Notes: a model not told the origin generated them from the sequence alone. A stretch of 8,584 bases of DNA from Erysipelotrichaceae bacterium (GCA_016302195.1 JAEDOA010000061.1:1-8584), one strand, 5' to 3'. Counted from the stretch's first letter, positions 1-6,311 are shown. Numbers and translations: made by a program.

Positions 1-94
1 CAGAAGAGTTGATAGTGATCATGGTGAAATTACAAATCAAACAATTTCATTAAGTATCGATATATATTCCCTTCTTTATTTCAACAAATCTTAG
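1..94 (+). CDS. 3' end of a truncated upstream gene, unknown product
   Basis: Reading from base 2, an open frame of 30 codons runs to a TAG at 92-94. The other two plus-strand frames close earlier or look less protein-like. The tail (...NQTISLSIDIYSLLYFNKS) ends in alternating hydrophobic residues, as in a terminal beta strand. I do not recognise the family, and the fragment is too short to assign one. No GC-rich hairpin follows the stop, only AT-rich DNA. It could also be chance open frame, so confidence is low. Confidence 0.35.
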   Translation, partial: RRVDSDHGEITNQTISLSIDIYSLLYFNKS

Positions 95-110
95 CACGAT
101 AAATTAATGC

Positions 111-182
111 ATTTTATTAATTATTTTAAATTTTAAATTAATTTATTTAATTAATAATATTAATTATTTTAATTTTTATATT
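111..182. other. 72-bp tract made only of A and T, upstream of the DUF2089 promoter
   Basis: Every base from 111 to 182 is A or T. The tract ends at the putative -35 hexamer. It holds an exact 15-bp direct repeat (TATTAATTATTTTAA at 115-129 and 158-172) and a 9+1+9 inverted repeat (148-166), both of which are easy to get by chance in pure AT DNA. Position and composition fit an UP element or a bent or easily melted promoter-upstream region. The tract may also serve as a weak barrier after the upstream gene. No coding sequence is visible in 95-241. Confidence 0.6.
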
Positions 183-213
183 GACATATTTAATTTTTAA
201 GTTAATATATTAT
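181..213 (+). promoter_or_regulatory. Promoter of the DUF2089-DUF4097 operon
   Basis: A perfect -35 hexamer TTGACA lies at 181-186. The -10 is ambiguous: AATATA at 204-209 has the ideal 17-bp spacer but a poor match. TATATT at 206-211 (19 bp) and TATTAT at 208-213 (21 bp) match better at longer spacing. A start near 216-220 would give a leader of about 25 nt, enough for the RBS (AGAGG at 229-233, 8 nt before the ATG). The non-optimal spacing would suit a promoter that needs an activator or DNA distortion, which is inference. Confidence 0.55.
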
Positions 214-227
214 TGTACAACGTTGTA
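213..227. promoter_or_regulatory. Candidate operator: overlapping perfect palindromes at the start site
   Basis: TACAACGTTGTA (216-227) is a perfect 12-bp palindrome and overlaps a perfect 8-bp palindrome TTGTACAA (213-220). The pentamer TTGTA therefore occurs at 213-217 and 223-227, exactly 10 bp apart, with its inverse TACAA at 216-220. The site sits between the -10 region and the RBS, where a bound repressor would block transcription. It is the only GC-containing segment in an otherwise AT-only leader. The regulator is unknown. Possible readers are the helix-turn-helix protein encoded just downstream or a GntR/BlaI-like repressor encoded elsewhere. Confidence 0.5.
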
Positions 228-241
228 AAGAGGTAATTATT

Positions 242-613
242 ATGAACAAGAAATTATTGGGTAACTGTCCTATATGCGGGCAGAAAATGGTAGTAAGTCA
301 GTTAAGTTGCAAAAGCTGTGACACAAATATTTCAGGCAGTTTTTCCTTAAGTAAATTTGACTATCTTAGCCAACAGGAACAGGAGTTTGCTTTAACATTT
401 ATTAAGAATGCCGGTAATATCAAGCAAATCGAAAAAGAAATGAATATATCATACCCTACTGTTAAAAAAATGCTGGATTCTGTTATTAAAAATTTGGGAT
501 TTGAAAACAAAAACAATAACCAGCTAAACAAGGAAGCGGTATTAGATATGTTAAGAAAAAACGAAATCACTTTTAAGGAAGCAGATGAGCTTTTAAAACA
601 AATAGGAGGATAA
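242..613 (+). CDS. DUF2089 family protein (zinc ribbon, helix-turn-helix, SHOCT-like tail)
   Basis: This 123-residue cytosolic protein is a likely DNA-binding regulator. Cys9, Cys12, Cys23 and Cys26 (CPIC-X10-CKSC) form a zinc ribbon. Residues about 46-85 resemble a sigma-region-4-like helix-turn-helix, with NIKQIEKEMNISYPTVKKML as the recognition part. Residues 96-121 (EAVLDMLRKNEITFKEADELL) match the short SHOCT-like helical pair of the DUF2089 C-terminus. The same motif begins YvlB/LiaX-type DUF4097 proteins. The start is supported by AGAGG 8 nt upstream. The gene ends 4 nt before the DUF4097 gene, and its last codons carry that gene's RBS (AGGAGGA, 604-610), so the two are translationally linked. 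The family assignment is confident. The regulatory role and target are inferred, and the upstream palindrome is a candidate target. Confidence 0.85.
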   Translation: MNKKLLGNCPICGQKMVVSQLSCKSCDTNISGSFSLSKFDYLSQQEQEFALTFIKNAGNIKQIEKEMNISYPTVKKMLDSVIKNLGFENKNNNQLNKEAVLDMLRKNEITFKEADELLKQIGG

Positions 614-617
614 TACA

Positions 618-1424
618 ATGGATGAATATATTGAAAAATTAAATGATTACTGTAAAGAACATAACATTGAGCCTGATCAATATGTTGCGAAGGTAAAAAA
701 CTATTTTGAATTAGGAAAGCAGATTGATTTAACAGACCAGCAGATAATACAGCGTTTAGGAACTGTAGAAGAACTCGTTAATACTGAGCAAAAGGATTAT
801 GTCATAACTGTTAAGGATGATAATCAAATGAATTTCGATAAACCTGAGTTAAGCATCGAAATGCCCTTTGATGTTAATGTTATTATCGAATCAAACGGTA
901 ACAACGAAGTATCTATCGATTATGATGACGATAAATTAAGCAATTATATCCAGTTATCTGTATCCAAAAAAGCGATTGATTTATCAGCCAAAGGTGCTCA
1001 CTTAAAAAATATAGATGGGCAAATAACCCTATCTTTGCCAGACAATCTCTCTTATAAATCAGTACGAATTTCAACTGTAAGTGGTGATATTGATTGCGAT
1101 GATTATGGATTTATCTGTGACAAATTTAAATTAGAATCCGTAAGTGGTGATTGTAATTTCAAATTTATTAAAGCTGAAGATGTTTCTTTTGATATTGTAT
1201 CTTCAGATACAACAGTTGAAAACCTCGATTGTCAATACTGTAAACTAAATTCAGTAGATGGTGATATTACTATCGAAAAAAGTATCATAGACCACCTAAA
1301 GGTTAATACAGTTAGTGGTGATGTCAATGTCGATGGTCAGATAGCTAACAGCAGTTCTGATACTATTAGTGGAGACATTTACATTAATGGTGAAAAAAAG
1401 AAGATTTCATTCCCTTTTAGATAA
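618..1424 (+). CDS. DUF4097 family beta-repeat protein with HAAS-like N-terminus
   Basis: This is a 268-residue protein. Residues 1-55 are helical and resemble the HAAS/DUF1700 module: a short amphipathic helix, an acidic stretch, then QQIIQRLGTVEELV like the family's 'eiieeLGspeei'. Residues about 75-260 are a right-handed beta-repeat of the DUF4097 (YvlB/LiaX-like) type. The turn motif V/I-S-G-D or a variant recurs at 154, 175, 194 (VSSD), 213 (VDGD), 232 and 250, about every 19 residues. I see no signal peptide, membrane helix or sorting motif, so by sequence it is cytosolic, although LiaX-like relatives reach the surface. The RBS AGGAGGA (604-610) is 7 nt before the ATG. Relatives act in cell-envelope stress responses. 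That role here is inferred from family and from the DUF2089 partner. Confidence 0.82.
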   Translation: MDEYIEKLNDYCKEHNIEPDQYVAKVKNYFELGKQIDLTDQQIIQRLGTVEELVNTEQKDYVITVKDDNQMNFDKPELSIEMPFDVNVIIESNGNNEVSIDYDDDKLSNYIQLSVSKKAIDLSAKGAHLKNIDGQITLSLPDNLSYKSVRISTVSGDIDCDDYGFICDKFKLESVSGDCNFKFIKAEDVSFDIVSSDTTVENLDCQYCKLNSVDGDITIEKSIIDHLKVNTVSGDVNVDGQIANSSSDTISGDIYINGEKKKISFPFR

Positions 1425-1428
1425 AAAG

Positions 1429-1469
1429 AAAAGCTTATAGCTAAGCCAAACTAGCTATAAGCTTTTTTT
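1429..1469. terminator. Bidirectional intrinsic terminator between the DUF4097 gene and the MgtC-like gene
   Basis: A perfect 15-bp stem (1429-1443 pairing with 1452-1466) encloses an 8-nt loop (AGCCAAAC). On the plus strand it runs into seven T (1463-1469). On the minus strand the hairpin is followed by TTTTCTTTTT. It starts 5 nt after the DUF4097 stop and its T-run touches the stop codon of the convergent MgtC-like gene (1468-1470), so one element serves both operons. Confidence 0.9.
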
Positions 1470-2172
1470 AATGGATCTCTTCAATATGCAGTATATAATC
1501 CAAACTTTTTAATGCCTCTATTATTTCTTTATGAGTCTTATATTTTTTTAATTGTTCACTCTCAATCGATAAGGCTATTGAATATACTGATAAACCGGAA
1601 TCGCTATATGCCCTGTTTTTCTCAATATCATCTATTACTAGGCCTAGTCTTCTGATTGTCGATACAAAATTGACAAGATGCTTATTGCTTTTTAGTTCAA
1701 GATGAATCTCAAAATGATTGGACCTATCCTTCAAATAACCTTCAAGAGCAGGAAATAATGATAAACTTCCCAACAAGATAACAAATCCAATAAGGGTCAA
1801 TGTGTACATACCTGCACCAAGGGCAAGCGATAATATCGAGAAAGCAAACATACCACAGGCTGTTGTCAATCCTTTAATCTGACTTCTTGAAGATACTAAA
1901 AGAGAATGAACACAAATTATAGCTGTCGCTATTATCGAACTAGAGCACATAAAATAATAAGAACTATGTAAATACTGCTCAACAATCATAATCAGCGTAG
2001 ATGATAAGCCTATTAAAATAAAAGTTCTAAGACCAGCCGAATGTCTTTTGCTAGCCCTTTCCCAGCCGATTATGCTGGATAAAACCAACGAAACAATTAT
2101 TCTAAATAAGATACTATAAACATTAAGCTGGCAAGACCAGCTTCCTAACAATTGGGTAATGGGGTCTTTCAT
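1468..2172 (-). CDS. MgtC/SapB-like membrane protein with ACT-like C-terminal domain
   Basis: This is a 234-residue inner-membrane protein. The start at 2172 is preferred because AGGAG (2180-2184) lies 7 nt upstream; an in-frame ATG at 2226 lies inside the antiporter gene and has no such support. Family motifs are GWER (36-39) and AGLRT (46-50) after the first helix, and KGLTTA (100-105) before the fourth. Residues about 154-234 look like the soluble ACT-like domain found in many MgtC proteins. The usual glycine-rich central motif (GIGFLGAG-like) is missing. The matching segment at about 78-95 reads SSIIATAIICVHSLLVSS, so function may differ. The family is linked to survival at low magnesium, acid pH and F1Fo-ATPase control; it is not itself a proven Mg transporter. 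The gene follows the antiporter by 1 nt, in one operon. Confidence 0.82.
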   Translation of the reverse strand: MKDPITQLLGSWSCQLNVYSILFRIIVSLVLSSIIGWERASKRHSAGLRTFILIGLSSTLIMIVEQYLHSSYYFMCSSSIIATAIICVHSLLVSSRSQIKGLTTACGMFAFSILSLALGAGMYTLTLIGFVILLGSLSLFPALEGYLKDRSNHFEIHLELKSNKHLVNFVSTIRRLGLVIDDIEKNRAYSDSGLSVYSIALSIESEQLKKYKTHKEIIEALKSLDYILHIEEIH

Positions 2173-2173
2173 A

Positions 2174-3577
2174 CTACTTCTCCTGTTGCATATACTCTGA
2201 AGCTGCCTGAGTAAATGCCTGTTCATTTTCGTCTAGTTGTTCGGCAGCCAACTCTTCTTGAATTTTCTTAATTCTCTCAATAAGCAACTCAACTGAATTA
2301 CTGTTTTCTGTTTCGGAATTTATTTCAACAATATCTTCAAGTTTGTTTGAATATGATTTCGAAAGATATAAAGACAATTTGGAACATGCAGGTCCGACTA
2401 ACTCATATAGAATACTTGATGCCAATATGATGGTTTGTAAGGTTTGATTATAGGGATAGCTTAATACTCTTGCTCCGGTAGCCGCCAGACCAATAGCAAC
2501 TCCTGCTTGGGGAATTAAAGCTAAGCCCAAATAGTTTCTGACTGGCTTTTGCTTATTGGTTAACAAACAGCCTATAAAACTTCCAATATATTTTCCTATT
2601 ATTCTAACCAAGAAATAACTTACTGCTATTGTACCAATTGTGACATTGCCTATTTCCAGAGAGTTATCAAATAAAATGTTCAAATCAAAAGAAATACCTG
2701 ATCTAACAAAAAACAACAATAGAATTGGTGGACTGAAATAGTTTAACTGTTTAAACAATTTATCATCGTCACTGATATTGATATAACTACAAGCCATTGC
2801 CATACAGCCAAGAAGCGGCGAGATGGATAATGCAGCAGATATTCCGCAGAAGCCTAATATCAAAGCAATTGCGATAATCAACCTATTATCAGTAGATCTT
2901 TTATTATTGATGATAAAGCTCATAATCCAGCCAAAAATGCCACCTAAAGCAACCATTAGCAGATTTAATAATAAGGGGGTAATAACACTTGATATCTGCA
3001 TTCCACCACCAAATAACATAGATGAGGAAATAGAAATAGCAACACTATAGCTTATTAAAGCCACGATATCATCCAAGGCAACCACCAATAATAAGGTATC
3101 GACAAATTCACCCTTTGATTTTGTCTGCCGAATTGTCATTAGCGTACTAGCCGAAGCAGTAGCTGAAGCTAATGATGCTAGAATTAGTGAAAATGGCAAG
3201 TTCAACTTAAAAATAACGAAGCATAATATAAAAACCAGAATGCTGGCAGTTATTGATTCAAATAATGTGACAACTAGCGTAGAAGAAAAATTTTTCCTTA
3301 ATTTAGATAGTTTAAAAAACTCCCCTGTTGAAAAAGCTATAAAGGCAAGCGCTATATCAGCTAAAAATGCGGTATTATCGATAATCCTTTCCGGAATCAA
3401 ATCCAAAAGGTTTGGTCCAATTATTATTCCAACTAAGATATAGGCCGTCACATTGGGCAGTCTAAGTTTTTTAGTTAATCTAGTCATTAAAAAGCCTGAC
3501 ATAAGCATTATTGATAATGAAATAATAACAACTGCTACCTGAGAATCGTTTAATCTATCATACAAGAAGTCAAGCAT
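2174..3577 (-). CDS. CPA2-family cation/proton antiporter (Kef/NapA type) without RCK domain
   Basis: This 467-residue membrane antiporter probably exchanges Na+ or K+ for H+. About twelve to thirteen hydrophobic segments fill residues 14-400. Recognisable CPA2 features are LPNVTAYILVGIIIGPNLL (40-58), the FSTGEFF segment (82-88), and the paired acidic residues of the ion site, DD169-170 in VALDDIVAL. Also present are the conserved Lys329 in VRIIGKYIGSF and the late glycine-rich helix GLALIPQAGVAIGLA (351-365). The two adjacent aspartates suggest an electrogenic type, by analogy with NapA/NhaA. The C-terminal 60 residues are polar, acidic and probably coiled-coil; there is no TrkA-N/RCK domain. 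The start is supported by AAGGAGGTG (3583-3591), 7 nt upstream counted from GGAGG. It is the first gene of a two-gene operon divergent from lysR, whose product likely controls it. Confidence 0.88.
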   Translation of the reverse strand: MLDFLYDRLNDSQVAVVIISLSIMLMSGFLMTRLTKKLRLPNVTAYILVGIIIGPNLLDLIPERIIDNTAFLADIALAFIAFSTGEFFKLSKLRKNFSSTLVVTLFESITASILVFILCFVIFKLNLPFSLILASLASATASASTLMTIRQTKSKGEFVDTLLLVVALDDIVALISYSVAISISSSMLFGGGMQISSVITPLLLNLLMVALGGIFGWIMSFIINNKRSTDNRLIIAIALILGFCGISAALSISPLLGCMAMACSYINISDDDKLFKQLNYFSPPILLLFFVRSGISFDLNILFDNSLEIGNVTIGTIAVSYFLVRIIGKYIGSFIGCLLTNKQKPVRNYLGLALIPQAGVAIGLAATGARVLSYPYNQTLQTIILASSILYELVGPACSKLSLYLSKSYSNKLEDIVEINSETENSNSVELLIERIKKIQEELAAEQLDENEQAFTQAASEYMQQEK

Positions 3578-3602
3578 ATCAACACCTCCTTGTTATATTC
3601 AT

Positions 3603-3631
3603 TTGCTTTTTTGAACCGTTATTAATATAAT
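3603..3631 (+). promoter_or_regulatory. Promoter of the LysR-type regulator gene
   Basis: The -35 TTGCTT (3603-3608) and a perfect -10 TATAAT (3626-3631) are separated by exactly 17 bp. The predicted start is near 3638, giving a leader of about 64 nt before the ATG. The -10 overlaps the predicted -10 of the opposite-strand antiporter promoter, so the two polymerases would compete. Confidence 0.6.
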
Positions 3632-3651
3632 ATAGTTATCAATAAAAACAA
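3624..3651 (-). promoter_or_regulatory. Divergent promoter of the antiporter/MgtC-like operon
   Basis: On the minus strand, TTGTTT (3651-3646) and TATATT (3629-3624) are spaced by 16 bp. A start near 3617 would give a leader of about 40 nt. The hexamers are weaker than those of the lysR promoter, consistent with a promoter that needs activation. The flanks ATAGTT (3632-3637) and AACTTAT (3650-3656) form an imperfect inverted repeat across its spacer and -35, a possible LysR recognition site. Confidence 0.4.
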
Positions 3652-3667
3652 CTTATAGATTTTTTTG

Positions 3668-3689
3668 CTATCATAAATATTTTTTATAG
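3668..3689. promoter_or_regulatory. Imperfect 22-bp palindrome, possible LysR-type operator
   Basis: The segment begins CTAT, ends ATAG, and matches its own reverse complement at 18 of 22 positions, centred on AAATATTT-like DNA. It lies just upstream of the lysR RBS (AAAGGAG, 3690-3696) and about 40 bp upstream of the predicted antiporter start, in the usual range for LysR regulatory sites. Binding here would allow autorepression of lysR. It is AT-rich, so chance symmetry is possible. Confidence 0.35.
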
Positions 3690-3701
3690 AAAGGAGTTTT
3701 T

Positions 3702-4595
3702 ATGTTAGATCCAAAATTAGAAACCTTTATAACCGTGGCTGAGCTTAAGAATTTCACGAAAGCTGCCCAAGCATTAAATCTTACCCAACCTGCTGTCAGC
3801 AATCATATCAATCAACTAGAAAAGGAATATAATACCAAGCTTTTTATGCGAAAGAAAAAGGATTTTACCCTTACAAATGAAGGAAAAATCGCTCTTACCT
3901 ACGCTAGAAGGCTAAAAGCTCTGCATGATAAAATGATACAGAAAATAGCCGATGAACAAACCTCATCTTCCCATATCAAAATAGGCATTACTCATACCTC
4001 AGAAAACAATAATATAACCGAAGTATTAGCCCAATACGCAAATCAAATGCATAACATTACCATAACAATTATTACTGATTCAATAAATAATCTTTATGAT
4101 ATGCTTGAAAATTACCAGTTGGATATCGCTATTGTCGATGGCAAAAAGCAATCTGGAAAGTTAAATTATTTGATGTTAGATACCGATTATTTAGTTTGTG
4201 TATTGAGCAGCCAGCATCCTCTAGCAAAAAACTCATCAATAAGTCTTAATCAGTTAAAAAAAGAAAATATGATTTTAAGACTTCCTAGTTCTTCAACCCG
4301 ATCTTTGTTTGAAGCTACCTTAATCAGTATAAATGAATCTATTGACAGTTTTAACGTGCTATTAGAGGTTGATAATGTCTCTACCATCAAACAATTAGTA
4401 ATGAATAATTTCGGCGTATCAATACTGCCTCAAAGTGTTTGTACTAAGGATGTAAAAAAAGGTAAGATTAAAACCTTACCTATTGAAAACTTGAGTATGA
4501 CTAGACAAATGAATATTGCCTATAACAAAGATTTCGCTAACATAGATGTATTAAACGATATTGTTACTCTATATAGAACTAGTCAAAACAAATAA
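3702..4595 (+). CDS. LysR-type transcriptional regulator
   Basis: This 297-residue protein has the normal LysR length. Residues 1-60 are the winged helix-turn-helix: FITVAELKNFTKAAQALNLTQPAVSNHI, with QPAVS as the recognition helix, then the LEKEYNTKLFMRKKK wing. Residues about 62-90 are the linker helix. Residues 92-297 are the effector-binding domain (IKIGITHTSE starts its first strand; NFGVSILPQSV near 255 is typical of the second lobe). The RBS AAAGGAG ends 5 nt before the ATG. The gene is divergent from the antiporter operon and shares a 124-bp regulatory region with it, so it most likely regulates both. The effector cannot be read from sequence; an ion- or pH-linked metabolite is only a guess. 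Confidence 0.92.
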   Translation: MLDPKLETFITVAELKNFTKAAQALNLTQPAVSNHINQLEKEYNTKLFMRKKKDFTLTNEGKIALTYARRLKALHDKMIQKIADEQTSSSHIKIGITHTSENNNITEVLAQYANQMHNITITIITDSINNLYDMLENYQLDIAIVDGKKQSGKLNYLMLDTDYLVCVLSSQHPLAKNSSISLNQLKKENMILRLPSSSTRSLFEATLISINESIDSFNVLLEVDNVSTIKQLVMNNFGVSILPQSVCTKDVKKGKIKTLPIENLSMTRQMNIAYNKDFANIDVLNDIVTLYRTSQNK

Positions 4596-4602
4596 TTATT
4601 TG
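4589..4602. other. Abutting convergent stop codons inside a 14-bp perfect palindrome
   Basis: The lysR stop TAA (4593-4595) is followed immediately by the reverse-strand TAA of the ABC permease (4596-4598), with no intervening base. They form the core of the palindrome CAAATAATTATTTG. No GC-rich hairpin with a T-run is seen within about 60 bp on either side, so transcripts of the two convergent operons probably overlap. The palindrome is too short and too AT-rich to be a good terminator itself. Confidence 0.7.
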
Positions 4603-5381
4603 ATATCCTTTTTGTTGTAGATAAAATATCCAGCTGCTAGCGATAAAGAAAATATTATTAGTGCTATCAGTATTTTCGCAAAATCCAAAGAACCATTGAC
4701 AAGAATATCGCTTGCCTCGCAATAACCAAAAGGGGAAATATACTTAACCATTTCCAATTTATCAGAAATGTTAGCCATTATGTTTAGAATATACATTAAT
4801 AAGCCAATACCCAAACCTAAACCAGCGTTGTTTTTATTATTGGTTGAAGAAATAAAATAGCACAATCCCATAAGTTCTACCTGCATCAAATAGTAAGCCA
4901 AGTGAATCAGATTGAATGAGTTTATATCCATTGTTTCCCCGATTGCTTTTATACATATAAATGAGCAAACGTAAACTAGCAAGTTCAACATTGTAATCTC
5001 AAAAAAGATAGCCAATAGCTTTTGAAGGTATACAGTAGATCTCTTTACAGGATGACTCAATAAAAACTCAGCTGTTTTTTCTTTTTCCTCCTTGCTTAGC
5101 ATGTTAATGGAATATAAGCAGCTATAGAAACAGCCGCCAAGGCCGAGAATGTTTCCACATTCTACTGCGTAAAAACCCAGCATGGTGCCAAAATTAAGTT
5201 TATCCATACCAAATGCACTCGAGAAAGCGCCCATTGAGGCAAACATTTCTGAAACACTATCCATTTGAGACTGCATTGATGGATACATGAAAATACACAT
5301 TGCTATTAGTGATACAATTGATAATGTCCATATTGAAAAAGCAATTTTATCCTGTTTTAATTGAGCTTTAAATATTGTCAT
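4596..5381 (-). CDS. ABC transporter permease (ABC-2 type)
   Basis: This is a 261-residue integral membrane subunit with about six helices (near 15-33, 66-92, 122-146, 160-180, 185-205 and 236-255). Motifs typical of ABC-2 permeases are KEEKEKTAEFLLSHPVKRS (97-115), the cytosolic coupling region before helix 3, and KYISPFGYCEASDIL (213-227) before the last helix. I chose the start at 5381 because GGAGG (5390-5394) is 8 nt upstream and MTIFKAQLKQD is a normal permease N-terminus. The longer frame to 5459 would overlap the ATPase gene by over 90 bp. The accepted start overlaps the ATPase gene by 14 bp, so the two are translationally coupled and form one exporter. The substrate is unknown; this subfamily often exports peptides, antibiotics or lipids. 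Confidence 0.85.
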   Translation of the reverse strand: MTIFKAQLKQDKIAFSIWTLSIVSLIAMCIFMYPSMQSQMDSVSEMFASMGAFSSAFGMDKLNFGTMLGFYAVECGNILGLGGCFYSCLYSINMLSKEEKEKTAEFLLSHPVKRSTVYLQKLLAIFFEITMLNLLVYVCSFICIKAIGETMDINSFNLIHLAYYLMQVELMGLCYFISSTNNKNNAGLGLGIGLLMYILNIMANISDKLEMVKYISPFGYCEASDILVNGSLDFAKILIALIIFSLSLAAGYFIYNKKDIK

Positions 5382-6255
5382 TCTCTTTTCCTCCCATGTA
5401 GTAATGCATAAATATTTCCTCAAAATCCGGTTCACTGATATTAATATCAGCAATATCAAAATCAGCTAATTGCTTTATCATATTATTAATATTTCCCTGG
5501 TATAAAAACGAAATCGAATTCCCTTCAATTTTGACATCTTTAACATTCTGTAGTCTATTTATATCAACATTACCAGTAACAGTAACCCTTTTTGAGTTGC
5601 CTTTAGCCAACCTTTCGACCGAATCGCAAGCCACAATTTTTCCCTGATAAATGATTGCCGCTTTATTACAGTGATGCTGAATCTCTGACAAGATATGACT
5701 GGACATAAATATAGTAGTACCAGCTTTGTTCATTTCTGAAAGAATATCAAAAAACTCATGCTGAATAAGCGGATCTAAACCGCTTGTAGGCTCGTCAAGA
5801 ATTAATAGTTTTGGCTTGGATTGTAAAGCTGTTATAATAGCCAGCTTTTTTCTATTGCCAAAAGATAATTCTTCAACTTTCTTATTAACATCAAGTTTTA
5901 GTCTTTCAACTAATATTCTAGAAAAATCTGAACAATCCTTTTTACGTAAATCACTGGAAAATTTGATAACATCTTTAGCCTTCATGTTTGGATAAAAAAC
6001 AGCTTCTGAGGGAAGATAACCAATATCAGTCAATATTTCCTGTTGAAAAGAACCGATGTTTTTTGAAAAAATCGTTGCTGAGCCACTGGTTTGCTTTATC
6101 AACCCCAATAATATCCTAATTGTTGTTGACTTGCCAGCACCGTTTGCACCGATAAAACCAAAAAAATCTTTTTCTTCGACTTTCAAGTTAACATCGATAA
6201 TACCCCTTGATTTACCATAATACTTACATAAATTCTTTATTTCAATTACACTCAT
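5368..6255 (-). CDS. ABC transporter ATP-binding protein
   Basis: This 295-residue ATPase powers the adjacent permease. Walker A is GANGAGKST (36-44), Walker B is LLILDEP (150-156) with the catalytic Glu155, the D-loop is SGLD (158-161) and the H-loop is His187 in MSSHILSE. The signature is LSFGN (130-134) rather than LSGGQ. The Q-loop region reads GYLPSE (79-84) without the usual glutamine. Both variants are seen in this ABC-2 exporter subfamily, so they do not suggest loss of activity. Residues 220-295 form a small C-terminal domain ending in EPDFEEIFMHYY, common in this family. AGGAG about 8 nt upstream supports the ATG. A 56-bp gap separates it from the small membrane gene upstream, with no clear terminator. 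Confidence 0.92.
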   Translation of the reverse strand: MSVIEIKNLCKYYGKSRGIIDVNLKVEEKDFFGFIGANGAGKSTTIRILLGLIKQTSGSATIFSKNIGSFQQEILTDIGYLPSEAVFYPNMKAKDVIKFSSDLRKKDCSDFSRILVERLKLDVNKKVEELSFGNRKKLAIITALQSKPKLLILDEPTSGLDPLIQHEFFDILSEMNKAGTTIFMSSHILSEIQHHCNKAAIIYQGKIVACDSVERLAKGNSKRVTVTGNVDINRLQNVKDVKIEGNSISFLYQGNINNMIKQLADFDIADINISEPDFEEIFMHYYMGGKENDNI

Positions 6256-6311
6256 TTTTTACTCTCCTGTACTTTCAATAATAAATCTATTGACCGAATT
6301 TGAGAAGACGG

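Noticed and set aside
111..182. AT-only tract as a replication origin or phage attachment site
   Set aside because: No DnaA boxes, iterons, integrase or tRNA gene are nearby; promoter-upstream DNA explains its position better.
361..618. Minus-strand open frame of 85 codons opposite the DUF2089 gene
   Set aside because: It lies wholly antisense to a gene with clear family motifs and a good RBS, and its translation has no recognisable features.
2173..2226. Longer MgtC-like start at 2226
   Set aside because: The extra 18 residues are polar and basic, would sit inside the antiporter gene, and have no RBS. The ATG at 2172 has AGGAG at proper distance.
2823..3050. Plus-strand open frame of 75 codons inside the antiporter gene
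   Set aside because: It is antisense to conserved antiporter helices, which translate to hydrophobic-rich shadows. No RBS or promoter was seen.
3240..3443. Plus-strand open frame of 67 codons inside the antiporter gene
   Set aside because: Shadow of the antiporter coding strand, without support of its own.
5382..5459. Longer permease start at 5459
   Set aside because: It would overlap the ATPase gene by over 90 bp. The ATG at 5381 has GGAGG 8 nt upstream and gives a normal permease N-terminus.
5368..6255. Inactive ABC ATPase because of LSFGN signature and missing Q-loop Gln
   Set aside because: Walker A, Walker B, the catalytic Glu and the H-loop His are intact, and these variants are common in this exporter subfamily.
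6275..6293. Small hairpin TCAATA / TATTGA between the mini-protein and ATPase genes
   Set aside because: Six AT-rich pairs with a 7-nt loop and no T-run in the direction of transcription; too weak to call a terminator. I found no convincing promoter in the gap either.
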